Assembly (NCBI RefSeq): GCF_031157275.1
Contig: NZ_JAVIFW010000004.1
Span: 1 to 51,770 of the forward strand
Direction of reading: 5' to 3'
DNA: 51,770 nucleotides
DNA from: Streptomyces sp. LHD-70
GTDB lineage: Bacteria > Actinomycetota > Actinomycetes > Streptomycetales > Streptomycetaceae
The position numbers and the translations under genes were made by a program. The notes below the pieces were generated by a model that worked only from the letters and a program-made list of their open reading frames with translations, made no database searches and was not told the DNA's origin. This document shows, one piece after another, positions 24,097 through 31,971 of this stretch. Each line of letters opens with the position of its first letter. Within the stretch, counting starts at the first letter, position 1.

Positions 24097-24987
24097 TCAG
24101 CGGCGGCCGAGCGTCGACTCGGCCGCCCGCAGCGCCTGTTCCGCGTACGACCGCCCGAACAGCACCGTATGCACCAGGAGCGGGAACAGCTGATGCAGCC
24201 CGATCCGGTCCCGCCACCCGTCGGCGAGCGGCGCCTCCTCCTCGTAGCCGTCGAGGATGCGGTCGAGGTGCGGGCAGCCGAAGAGGTGCAGCATCGCCAG
24301 GTCGGTCTCGCGGTGGCCGCCGTGCGCGGCCGGGTCGATCAGCCAGGCCTCACCGTCCGTGTCCCACAGGACGTTGCCGCTCCACAGGTCGCCGTGCAGG
24401 CGGGCCACCGGCTCGGCCGGGCCCGCGAGTTCGGGCAGTCGCGCGCACACCTGCTCCACCACACGCGCCTCGTCGGCCTGCACCGTGCCGGAGTCGACGG
24501 CACTCCGCAGGTACGGCAGCACGCGCTGCTCCGCGTACCAGCCGGGCCAGTTGGCGCCCGGGACGTTCCGCATCGGCGCCAGACCGATGGCCGCGTCCAC
24601 GGGCCCGCCCGGCGGCGGCGCACCGAACGCGTCCGCGCCCGCGGCGTGCAGTGCGGCCAAAGCGCACCCGAACCGGACTGCGCCCGCCACGCTCGCCCGC
24701 CCCGACGGCACCCGGTCGAGCACCAGCCAGATCGCGTCGTCCCCGTGCACCGCCGGCACCCGCACGCTCCCGGACTCGGCCAGCCACCGCAGCCCCGCCG
24801 CCTCGGCCGCCACCGCCCCCGGGCCCGCGGCCCGCTTCACGATCACCGACTCCCCGCCGTCCAGGGCGACTTCGGTCAGTGCCGACGACAACGGCCGCTC
24901 ACCCGCCACGGAACACCCGGTGAGCCGCGCGGCGACGGAGCCCGGCGACTCCCCTCCGGGACGGTGACTGCTGCAGTACGTGGACAT
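24097..24987 (-). CDS. Fructosamine kinase family protein
   Basis: A 296-residue kinase-fold protein of the fructosamine/ribulosamine kinase family, which phosphorylates ketoamines formed by glycation so that they decay from proteins or free amines. The nucleotide-binding lysine is in SVIVKRAAG, the family signature is NWPGWYAEQRVLPYL, the catalytic loop is LHGDLWSGNVLWD, and the metal-binding Asp is in WLIDPAAHGGHRETDLAML. Length and motif order are normal. The ATG at 24987 starts just before the fold. It lies upstream of the unknown membrane protein on the same strand, with a repeat-filled gap of about 140 bases. Confidence 0.92.
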   Translation of the reverse strand: MSTYCSSHRPGGESPGSVAARLTGCSVAGERPLSSALTEVALDGGESVIVKRAAGPGAVAAEAAGLRWLAESGSVRVPAVHGDDAIWLVLDRVPSGRASVAGAVRFGCALAALHAAGADAFGAPPPGGPVDAAIGLAPMRNVPGANWPGWYAEQRVLPYLRSAVDSGTVQADEARVVEQVCARLPELAGPAEPVARLHGDLWSGNVLWDTDGEAWLIDPAAHGGHRETDLAMLHLFGCPHLDRILDGYEEEAPLADGWRDRIGLHQLFPLLVHTVLFGRSYAEQALRAAESTLGRR

Positions 24988-25484
24988 GCGGCAGTTGTAC
25001 GCCAACGCCGCTCGGTCGTACGCGAACCACGGCTCGCCTGTCGTGACGAACCCCCGACGAACCCCCGACGAACCCCGATGAATCCCAGCGACCTCAACGA
25101 CCCCCAACGCCCCCAACGAACCCCAACCACCCCTGCCCGCCAGCCCTTTCGGGCTCGTCCGAAACACCTGGCGCTCCGGCCGCCCCCGCCGGGACACTCG
25201 GGCCCGCAAGAACCGTGCGACCTCAAGCAGCGTGCAGCAACATGATTCGGGGGACTCATGGCGAACGCGGCACACGCCCGAAGGGCATCCGACCGCTCCG
25301 CTCCGGGCGCGAGGGACAAGCCCGCCGGACGGGCGTCGAGAGGTGCGCACGACCGGTCGGGGGCCGGTGGCCGCCCCCGGTACGGCTGGGGGGCCGTGCC
25401 GGGAGGCGGCAGGCCGGACGGGGGAGTGCGAGCCGCCGCGTCCGGGGCTCGGGCGGCAGCGGGCTGAGCACCTCGTACGCCCGG
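24988..25484. other. Repeat-bearing intergenic region, no certain gene
   Basis: An 11-bp tandem repeat GACGAACCCCC starts at 25045 and runs for about three and a half copies to 25086. Further C-rich degenerate repeats follow to 25130. AGCCC (25142-25146) and GGGCT (25151-25155) form a small hairpin. One weak small open frame (25258-25467) is listed separately. Confidence 0.5.
25258..25467 (+). CDS. Doubtful 69-residue reading frame
   Basis: An ATG with GGGGGAC nine bases upstream opens a 69-codon frame rich in Arg, Ala and Gly, with no recognisable domain, membrane helix or signal peptide. Composition of this kind also arises by chance in very GC-rich DNA. It ends 18 bases before the convergent TetR stop. 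I list it only because the ribosome binding site is good. Confidence 0.2.
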   Translation: MANAAHARRASDRSAPGARDKPAGRASRGAHDRSGAGGRPRYGWGAVPGGGRPDGGVRAAASGARAAAG

Positions 25485-26060
25485 TCAGCCGCGCAGCGCC
25501 GTGTCCAGGACGGCCCGTGCCGCCTGCCGGGCGTGCCGTGCGGCGTCCGTGTCACCGGTGAAAGTGGCCACCGCCATCGCGCCGTCGACCAGCACGGCCA
25601 ACTGCGCGCCCACCGCGTCCGCGTCCCGCACGCCGGTGCCGGCCACGAGAGCGGTCACGAGCTCGCGCAGGCCCTGCTTGTGCGCCCGCACCGCGCTCAC
25701 CACGACGGGGGCGGCGGCGCTCCCTTCGCCGAACGCGCCCGCGAACACACAGCCGTGGAAGCCGGGTTGGCGGAACCATTCGTCCAGGAAGTCGAAGACG
25801 GCCAGCGCCCGCTCGACCGGGTCGTCGCACTTCTCGGCGCGCTCGGCGATGGCGGAGCGCGCGATCCGGTCGCGCCGCTCCAGGCTCGCGGCGAGCAGCA
25901 CGTCCTTGGACGGGAACATGCCGTAGAGCTTCTTCAGCGGCACCCCGGCCTCGGACCGTATCCGCTGCATCGTCACCGCGTGCACGCCGTGCGTGAAGAA
26001 GAGGTCGTCGGCCACCGCCACGACCTGGTCGCGCGGTCCACCATCCACGAGGCCATCCAT
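25485..26060 (-). CDS. TetR-family regulator
   Basis: A 191-residue TetR-type repressor. The helix-turn-helix runs from VVAVADDLFFTHGVHAVTMQ to AGVPLKKLYGMFPSKDVLL, and the C-terminal domain is of the AcrR/YcdC-like type that senses small hydrophobic ligands. The ATG at 26060 is supported by the domain start. Fifty bases upstream lies a palindrome GAGAA-N6-TTCTC, and two more copies lie in front of the divergent winged-helix gene. It therefore probably represses itself and that neighbour. Confidence 0.9.
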   Translation of the reverse strand: MDGLVDGGPRDQVVAVADDLFFTHGVHAVTMQRIRSEAGVPLKKLYGMFPSKDVLLAASLERRDRIARSAIAERAEKCDDPVERALAVFDFLDEWFRQPGFHGCVFAGAFGEGSAAAPVVVSAVRAHKQGLRELVTALVAGTGVRDADAVGAQLAVLVDGAMAVATFTGDTDAARHARQAARAVLDTALRG

Positions 26061-26107
26061 GAGCTGCCGAGTCCTTCCGGAACGCGGGTTGCACGCCCCG
26101 AAGCGGC

Positions 26108-26362
26108 GTGAGAACCATCATTCTCACCTGTCCGGAACTGCCCTGTCCATGGGGTACGGGCGGGACGGCGCAGGGCGTACGGGGCGAACGGCTCAGGGCG
26201 TACGGAGCGGTCGGCGCAGGGCGTACGGAGCGGTCGGCGCAGGGCGTGCGGGCGCTTCCCGGCGTGGCCCGAATGCGCCGGTACCGCCCCTCGCGCCCCG
26301 TTCAACACCTTGAGAACCGCGGTTCTCAAGCACTACAGTCGCGAAAGAGAACGGTCATTCTC
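26108..26362. promoter_or_regulatory. Three copies of a GAGAA-N6-TTCTC operator
   Basis: Site 1 is GTGAGAACCATCATTCTCAC (GAGAA from 26110), next to the TetR gene. Site 2 is TTGAGAACCGCGGTTCTCAA (26310-26329), a perfect palindrome that extends one base further each side. Site 3 is GAGAACGGTCATTCTC (26347-26362). Sites 2 and 3 are 35 bp apart in front of the winged-helix gene. All three have the same 5-6-5 geometry. Confidence 0.85.
26171..26262. repeat. 23-bp tandem repeat, four copies
   Basis: Units start with CAGGGCGTACGG at 26171, 26194, 26217 and 26240, an exact 23-bp period. The middle two are identical; the outer two are degenerate. The array lies between operator sites 1 and 2. Confidence 0.85.
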
Positions 26363-26427
26363 CCGGTCGGCAGGACCGGGGCGGGGGAGGGCCGCTTGAG
26401 TACCTTCGGGGGACTTCGGGGGAAGTC

Positions 26428-27387
26428 GTGCTGCGAATGCACTTCAGCGCCGGTGACCTGGCGCGCACCAGGATCGCGGACGGGCCCGACCCATTGTGGG
26501 AGACCGTCCTGAGCATGCAACAGCTCCACGAGCCGCGGCCGGAACCGCTGCTCGACGCCTGGCGGCGCAGAGCCTGCCGCCGCGGCCGGTCCGCCCAGCG
26601 GATCCTGGCCCCGCTGATGCCGAAGCGGGGCTACTTCCCGGACTTCCTCACGCCCGCGGCGGCGGCCGGAGGCCTGGAGGAGGGCATCGACGCCGTACTG
26701 AGCACTCCGCGCCGTCAGTTGCGCGCCGAGGTCGGGATGCTGGCGGACGCCAACGCCCTTCCGTCCTGGGCCCGTTCACTGGCCGACGGCGAGACCGGCA
26801 CGCTGCGGCGGTTCGGCGGTGCGCTGCGCCAGTACCACGCCTCCGTGCTCGGCCCCGCCTGGCCGGACATCGCGGCCCGCGTCGAGCGCGACCGGCTGCA
26901 CCGGTCGGGGACGCACAGCCGCGGCGACACGCACGCGATGCTGCGCACGTTCGCCCCGATGCTGAGCTGGCAGCCGCCTGTGCTCTGCGCCGACTACCCG
27001 GTGGACCGTGACGTGCACCTGGAGGGCCGCGGACTCCTCCTCGTACCCTCGTACTTCTGCCGCCGTACCCCGGTCGCGCTGCTCAACGAGACGCTGCTGC
27101 CCGTGCTCGTCTACCCGGCCAGGGCGCCGCGGCAGCAGCAACAGCTCACGCCCTGCCGCAGGTTGGCCCCGCTGCTCGGCCACACCCGGGCGGCCGTCCT
27201 GCAGACGCTCCAGGAGCCGTGCACCACCAGTGAGTTGGCGCAGTTCGCCGGAGTCTCGCTCTCGTCGGCCAGCGAACACGCCGCCGTGCTGCGCCACGCG
27301 GGCCTGATCAGCAGCACCAGAGAACGCCATCGCGTACGCCACACGCTCACGCCCCTCGGCATGGACCTGCTCGCCGGGCGGGCCTGA
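26428..27387 (+). CDS. ArsR-like winged-helix regulator with N-terminal DUF5937-type domain
   Basis: A 319-residue regulator. The N-terminal part begins LRMHFSAGDLARTRIADGPD, a pattern common in actinobacterial DUF5937/ArsR-type proteins. The C-terminal winged helix spans about residues 245-310 (RAAVLQTLQEPCTTSELAQF, then SLSSASEHAAVLRHAGLISS). The GTG at 26428 is preferred because it gives the family's usual start. It is divergent from the TetR gene, and two of the three shared palindromes lie 65-120 bases upstream, so it is a likely TetR target. The target genes are unknown. The last codon lies in three 10-bp direct repeats (27381-27410). Confidence 0.85.
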   Translation: MLRMHFSAGDLARTRIADGPDPLWETVLSMQQLHEPRPEPLLDAWRRRACRRGRSAQRILAPLMPKRGYFPDFLTPAAAAGGLEEGIDAVLSTPRRQLRAEVGMLADANALPSWARSLADGETGTLRRFGGALRQYHASVLGPAWPDIAARVERDRLHRSGTHSRGDTHAMLRTFAPMLSWQPPVLCADYPVDRDVHLEGRGLLLVPSYFCRRTPVALLNETLLPVLVYPARAPRQQQQLTPCRRLAPLLGHTRAAVLQTLQEPCTTSELAQFAGVSLSSASEHAAVLRHAGLISSTRERHRVRHTLTPLGMDLLAGRA

Positions 27388-27410
27388 GCGGACCTGAGCG
27401 ATCCTGAGCG
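27381..27410. repeat. 10-bp tandem repeat over a stop codon
   Basis: Three units with the core CCTGAGCG end at 27390, 27400 and 27410. The first contains the TGA of the winged-helix gene, and TGA recurs in the next two. Confidence 0.75.
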
Positions 27411-27480
27411 AGTCTCAACAAGCCTCAGCAAGGCGGGACTTCATGGACACGGACCAGCCGACCGCTCCCCGCCCCGGACG

Positions 27481-28575
27481 TCAATCACCCGCACGCGCGG
27501 TCCCCACCGGACGCCCGCCGGGATGCCGGTGCCGCCAGAACCAGAACACCCCGCTCGACACCAGCGCCCACCCGGCGAGCACCAGAAACGGGAACACATG
27601 CTGATGCCCGCCGAAGTACACCGCCGTGTGCTGCGCGTTCACCGACGCGCCCGGCGGCAGCCATTGGCCGATGTGCCCGAGCGGCGAGGGAAGCAGCGGC
27701 CAGGACACCGCGCCGCCCGAGGACGGATTGCCGAGAAGCACCATCAACCCCCAGGTGGGCAGCATCGCCCAGCGCCCGAAGAGGGTGTTGAACATGGTGA
27801 ACACCATCCCCGAGGCGAACATCGTCAGCGCGAGGATCAGCCACGACGCCACGAACGGCAGGTCGACCGCCCCCAGCCACCAGTCCACCACCGCCGCGAT
27901 CGCGAACCCGCCGAGCAGCGCGTACGCCACCGTGAAGCCGATGCGCTCCAGCGGATTGAGGCTCCGCGCGTGCACCGACAGCTGGATCGCGCCGACGAAG
28001 CCGATGATCACGGCCGCGAGGGAGACGTAGAAGATCGCCAGGCCCCGCGGATCTCCCGGCTGCATCGGGTTGACGTCCCGCACCGTCACCGGAAGCCGGA
28101 GCTCTTGGCCCACCGACTCGCCCGCCTCCGCGAGCAGTTGGGCCACCGAGGCGCCCGACGCCCCGGACACCGAGAGCGTCACCCGCTCCCGCCCGTGCAC
28201 GTCCAGGATCGCGAACGCCCGCTGCTCGTCCACCGACTCCTTCGCCTCGGCATACGTGTCGTACGAGGTCAGGGCGAGCGTCGCGTCCAGGGCCCGCTCC
28301 ATGCCGTCCACGAACGCCCGCCCGCGCGCCGATTCGTGCGCACCCACGACGGCGGCGGGTACGTGCCGGGGCGTCGGGTCGGCCATCGAGTACGTGTAGC
28401 TGCCCGCGAACAGTCCGGCGGCCGCCGCGAGGATGAGGACGAGGACGGTCGCGGGCAGGAACGGTGACTCCTTGAACGCCCGCCACCGCTCCCGGCCCGA
28501 GGGCACCCGCCCGTGCGCTCCGTGCGGAGGAGGGGTGCGCTGCGCGCCGCTGGGTCCGTCGCTCGGCTCGTCCAT
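27481..28575 (-). CDS. ABC-2/DUF3533-type multi-helix membrane protein
   Basis: A 364-residue membrane protein built like the YhgE/DUF3533 and ABC-2 permease group: one helix near residues 42-60, an extracytoplasmic domain of about 130 residues, then five helices from residue 190 onward (GLAIFYVSLAAVIIGFVGA and on). It has no ATPase partner nearby, so it may act alone or in envelope maintenance. It starts 33 bases after the dienelactone hydrolase gene on the same strand, so the two are probably one operon. The substrate is unknown. Confidence 0.8.
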   Translation of the reverse strand: MDEPSDGPSGAQRTPPPHGAHGRVPSGRERWRAFKESPFLPATVLVLILAAAAGLFAGSYTYSMADPTPRHVPAAVVGAHESARGRAFVDGMERALDATLALTSYDTYAEAKESVDEQRAFAILDVHGRERVTLSVSGASGASVAQLLAEAGESVGQELRLPVTVRDVNPMQPGDPRGLAIFYVSLAAVIIGFVGAIQLSVHARSLNPLERIGFTVAYALLGGFAIAAVVDWWLGAVDLPFVASWLILALTMFASGMVFTMFNTLFGRWAMLPTWGLMVLLGNPSSGGAVSWPLLPSPLGHIGQWLPPGASVNAQHTAVYFGGHQHVFPFLVLAGWALVSSGVFWFWRHRHPGGRPVGTARAGD

Positions 28576-28608
28576 GCCCTCACGTTAAGCAGCCGTACGC
28601 GGGCACCC

Positions 28609-29469
28609 CTACCGGTGAGGGCCCGTCCGGGGCTCCCCGGGCAACAGCCGCTTACGGAACAGGTCGAGCACGCCGTCGAGGGCCGCCCGCGTCGCCTGCC
28701 CCGGCTCGTCGATCAGGTGCTCCGTGAGCACGGAGTGCGGGTCCCGCAGGCCGTCCGGGTTGGCGTCGGCGTCGTCCAGTTCGACGGCCACGAACGCGTC
28801 GCCCAGCTCGCGGCGGAGGAACGCGAAGCGCTCGTCCGGCACGAGCCGGTCGCTGCGGAACCGCAGGCCGTGCACCGTGAGTCCGTCGCGCGCAAAGCGG
28901 TCCTTGACCTTGGCGAGGTCCGCGGGGGAGATGTCGATGCCCGCGCCGCGCCGCCCGGTCACGGGCATCGGGAGCGAGGGCTGCGAGAGGACCGGTGCCA
29001 GCATCCGCTCGTCGGCGGCCATCGCGAGCGCGAACCCGCCCGTGAAGCACATCCCGACGGCGCCCACGCCGGGCCCGCCGCACCGCTCGTGCTCGTACGC
29101 GGCGAGACCCCGCAGCCAGTCCACCACCGGGGAGCTGCGGCCGATCGCGAAGGCGGTGAACTCCCGGCTCACGCAGACCCGCAGGATGCTCGACGCCATG
29201 TACGCCTGGGACTTCAGCCTGCCGTGCGCGCTCGGGTTCGGATCGCGTCCCGGCCGGCCGAACAGTACGGGCAGCACCGCCGTGCAGCCGATCGCGGCCA
29301 CGCGCTCCGCGAACGCGAGCACCTTCGGCGTAATACCGGGGATCTCCGCGATGACGACGACGGCGGGCCCGCTGCCGCGCCGCAACACCTCATGGGTGAC
29401 ACCGCGGTACGTGAACGAGTCGCGCGCGAACCCGGACAGATCGTGGTCGGCCATCGTGGCGTCCCCCAT
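28609..29469 (-). CDS. Dienelactone hydrolase family protein
   Basis: A 286-residue alpha/beta hydrolase of the dienelactone hydrolase family, cleaving ester or lactone bonds. The nucleophile is a Cys in GAVGMCFTGGFAL, typical for the family. The early strand is AVVVIAEIPGITPKV, and a late acid and histidine lie near LTVHGLRFRSD and HSVLTEHLID. It is somewhat longer than classical ClcD enzymes. Two starts are possible, 29469 and an in-frame ATG at 29454. The membrane protein gene follows closely and is probably co-transcribed. No aromatic-degradation genes are nearby, so a role in aromatic catabolism is not supported. Confidence 0.87.
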   Translation of the reverse strand: MGDATMADHDLSGFARDSFTYRGVTHEVLRRGSGPAVVVIAEIPGITPKVLAFAERVAAIGCTAVLPVLFGRPGRDPNPSAHGRLKSQAYMASSILRVCVSREFTAFAIGRSSPVVDWLRGLAAYEHERCGGPGVGAVGMCFTGGFALAMAADERMLAPVLSQPSLPMPVTGRRGAGIDISPADLAKVKDRFARDGLTVHGLRFRSDRLVPDERFAFLRRELGDAFVAVELDDADANPDGLRDPHSVLTEHLIDEPGQATRAALDGVLDLFRKRLLPGEPRTGPHR

Positions 29470-29748
29470 CTCCTTTGCGGACAGCGGTGGTTGAGCCCCC
29501 CAGCGGTTGCGTACGGGCAGGCAGGACCGAGCATGCCACCTCGACGATCACCGCACCCCGGCCACCAGGACTCTGCGACGGACGCCACACGCCACCACGG
29601 AAAGCGCCCGAACCCGCGCAGCGACACAGGTGAACCCGGGTCCGATCCGCTCGGCCATGCGGAGCAGTTGCCCGGCGGGCGCCGACCGGCCCGCTTAGAA
29701 CCGATGCAGAGTCACAACTCCCATTCCCTCCCCGAGGGAGAAAGGGCG

Positions 29749-30591
29749 GTGCGCGTCGTGCAGTCGCGACTGTCTTTCGCCACAGGGCTGGCCTGCTCCA
29801 CGGCCCTGGCCGGTCAACTACTGGCCTCATCGCCGGCCCTGGCCCAGGAGGGCCCGTCCGGAAGTGCCCCGGAGAAGCCCTGCACCTCCGGGTCCGGCGC
29901 CTACCAGTGGCAGCTGGAGAAGAAGTTCGGGCTGCCGCAGGACGGCGTCCAGAGCACCCGGGACTGCATCGTCATCCGCAGGGCCCAGCGGTTCCTCGGC
30001 ATCAAGCCCGCCGACGGCAAGGCCGACCTCAGGACGTACCGCCTGGTCCTGGTCTACGAGGTCAGGAAGAACCCCAACGCCCAGGGAAAGTGCCCGGTCC
30101 GCAAGTACCGCGTGACGTGCGTGGACCTGAACCGGCAGATCATGTGGGTGCAGACGGGCCGGAAGATCGTCTTCGCGCCCGTCCCGATCCGCAGCGGCAA
30201 GGACGGGTACGAGACACGGCGCGGCTGGCACAAGATCTACCTGAAGCGCGCCCGGCACTTCTCGACGATCTACAACAACGCCCCCATGCCGCACTCGCAG
30301 TTCTTCAACGGCGGCCAGGCCTTCCACGGCACCTACTCCGACCTGTTCAAGTCCGGCTCGCACGGCTGCGTCAACATGTACGCGGCCCACGCGAAGCGGC
30401 TGTTCAAGCTGCTGAAGGTCGGGGACCGGGTGTACGTCTGGGGCACCAAGCCGGGCACGGGCAAGCGCCACGGCGTCTACTCGGACGACGTCCTGATCGC
30501 CCAGGGCTTCGGCTCGTTCGGCATCGCCGAGGACCCGACGGCCGAACAGCCGCCGACGCCACAGGAACTGGAGGCGGCGCTCGACGAGTGA
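29749..30591 (+). CDS. L,D-transpeptidase (YkuD domain), secreted
   Basis: A 280-residue exported L,D-transpeptidase that makes 3-3 cross-links in peptidoglycan. The signal peptide ends at ASSPALA. A peptidoglycan-binding-like region with several Cys residues (about 45-110) follows, then the YkuD domain with SGSHGCVNM, where H205-G-C207 holds the nucleophile. The GTG at 29749 is chosen because GGGAGAAAGGG lies directly upstream and the signal peptide starts there; an ATG at 29704 is an alternative. A strong bidirectional terminator follows. Such enzymes resist most penicillins, so the gene complements the beta-lactamase locus functionally, but no shared control is visible. Confidence 0.93.
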   Translation: MRVVQSRLSFATGLACSTALAGQLLASSPALAQEGPSGSAPEKPCTSGSGAYQWQLEKKFGLPQDGVQSTRDCIVIRRAQRFLGIKPADGKADLRTYRLVLVYEVRKNPNAQGKCPVRKYRVTCVDLNRQIMWVQTGRKIVFAPVPIRSGKDGYETRRGWHKIYLKRARHFSTIYNNAPMPHSQFFNGGQAFHGTYSDLFKSGSHGCVNMYAAHAKRLFKLLKVGDRVYVWGTKPGTGKRHGVYSDDVLIAQGFGSFGIAEDPTAEQPPTPQELEAALDE

Positions 30592-30637
30592 CCGCGCGGC
30601 CGTCCGCAGAGCACCAGGACTGATCGGACGACGGAAA

Positions 30638-30675
30638 GGGCGGGCGGGGCGGCTCATCAGCCGCCCCGCCCGCCC
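30638..30675. terminator. Bidirectional hairpin terminator
   Basis: A perfect 17-bp stem GGGCGGGCGGGGCGGCT (30638-30654) pairs with 30659-30675 around a CATC loop. It lies between the convergent L,D-transpeptidase and surface-protein genes and can serve both. Confidence 0.9.
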
Positions 30676-30692
30676 CGTTCAGGGAGAGGACG

Positions 30693-31640
30693 TCAGTCCT
30701 GCTTGCCCTTGCCCTTCTCCTCCGGGATCACGAAGCGCACGTAGCGGTGGTTGCCGTCGATGACGATGTTGCCCTTGCAGCGGGGCTTGGGCATCTTGTA
30801 GCCGTCCGGGACGTCGGTCACGCAGACCGCGTACCTGCCGGCCGGCAGGTTCGGGAACGTGCAGTAGCCCATGGAGTTGCCCGTGCACGAGGGGGCGAGG
30901 GCGCGCTGCTTGTACTTCTTGAGCTCGAAGGCGACGCCGCCGACGCGGTCACCGTACTTGTCGACCGCGTAGGGGGTGATCGCGCCCTTCTTCTCCGCCT
31001 TGCCCGGCTTGCAGGTGGCCGACGCGAGGACGATGTCGCCCTTGAGCGGAGACTTGGGCGCCACCTTCACGTGCACGGCGTTGACGGTGAGGGAGCCGTC
31101 GGGCTTCCTGATCTGCTCGTTGAGGGTCACCGAGCCAAGACCCGCGGGCAGCGTCAGCTTGGTGTTGGGCGCCGGGTTGACGGGGAACTTCACGTTGCCC
31201 ACGCCGAGCCGGGTCTTGGCGGCGCCGTTCAGGATGAGGGTCTTGCCCACCGGGCGCGAGCCGGGCTTGGCGTAACAGGTCGCGCCGATCGCGTCGGCGG
31301 TGACGGCGGCGAGGCGGAGGTTGAGCCGCACCTCGGCCGTCTTCGCGGTCGACCAGGTGGTGCCGTTCTCGGCGTTGCCGTTCGCGGTGGTCTTGATGGC
31401 CTTGACCGTGCCGACCGTGGGAATCGACAGCTGGGCGAGGGTGGCGGCCGGGGGACCCGCGGTGTACCGGGACTTGGCCACCTCGGCGATCTTGATCGGA
31501 CCGAGCGAGGCCTTGGCGCCGTAGGCCGAGCTCATACCCGGGGCGGCGTGCGCCGTACCGGCGGTGGTCGCGACCAGGGATGCGGCGAAAACGGTGCCGA
31601 GCGCGGCCCGACCCGCCACACCCATCTTGACTGAGGCCAT
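30693..31640 (-). CDS. Secreted surface protein with choice-of-anchor-P-like and Cna/SpaA-like domains
   Basis: A 315-residue secreted protein. The signal peptide (VAGRAALGTVFAASLVATTA, then GTAHAAPG) is cleaved near residue 34. A beta-rich domain of about 170 residues resembles choice-of-anchor-P proteins. The C-terminal part (GVAFELKKYKQ, then FPNLPAGRYAVCVTDVPDGY) matches a prealbumin-like Cna-B/SpaA domain, and the tail is basic (EEKGKGKQD). There is no LPXTG anchor, so it is probably released or loosely wall-bound. Cysteine pairs could form disulfides. The ATG at 31640 begins the signal peptide. Confidence 0.85.
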   Translation of the reverse strand: MASVKMGVAGRAALGTVFAASLVATTAGTAHAAPGMSSAYGAKASLGPIKIAEVAKSRYTAGPPAATLAQLSIPTVGTVKAIKTTANGNAENGTTWSTAKTAEVRLNLRLAAVTADAIGATCYAKPGSRPVGKTLILNGAAKTRLGVGNVKFPVNPAPNTKLTLPAGLGSVTLNEQIRKPDGSLTVNAVHVKVAPKSPLKGDIVLASATCKPGKAEKKGAITPYAVDKYGDRVGGVAFELKKYKQRALAPSCTGNSMGYCTFPNLPAGRYAVCVTDVPDGYKMPKPRCKGNIVIDGNHRYVRFVIPEEKGKGKQD

Positions 31641-31971
31641 GTCTTTCCCTTCGTGAGGACCAGGAGCGCGCGGGTGTCCGCCGGGGCCGTGAGGCGCCGG
31701 AGTGGAGACGCGCGTCCTGGACGTCGGACACGGCGTCCGACGTCGGCCACTGATACCCGCCCGAAGGGAGCGATCTATCCGATGCACAGTCAAATGGTGT
31801 GTTTATTCACCTGAGTGGTGACATCGCCCTCGGCGTGGCGCGGTGCGTCCTCTCTGTCGCTCCACTGCTCCACCGCCCGCGCGGCCGCGGTGGCTACGTG
31901 CACGGCCGGTCGCCCGAGGCAAGCAGTCCCGGCTCAACTCCCCTGCGGGGCGGGGGACATCGGGCCACGCT
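31641..31971. other. Intergenic region with a 9-bp hairpin in the surface-protein leader
   Basis: ACGTCGGAC (31721-31729) and GTCCGACGT (31735-31743) form a perfect stem with a 5-base loop about 80 bases before the surface-protein start. A less GC-rich block at 31770-31815 (CAAATGGTGTGTTTATTCAC) is the likely promoter, and TTCACC/GGTGAC (31806-31822) is a further small inverted repeat. The remainder up to the amidohydrolase stop shows no gene. Confidence 0.55.

Noticed and set aside
26171..26262. 23-bp repeats as a CRISPR array
   Set aside because: The copies are directly adjacent without spacers, and there are no cas genes. The same holds for the 27-bp and 15-bp arrays.
27440..27520. Start of a + strand gene at ATG 27443 (DTDQPTAPRPGRQ)
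   Set aside because: The frame runs antisense through the DUF3533-like gene and shows no domain.
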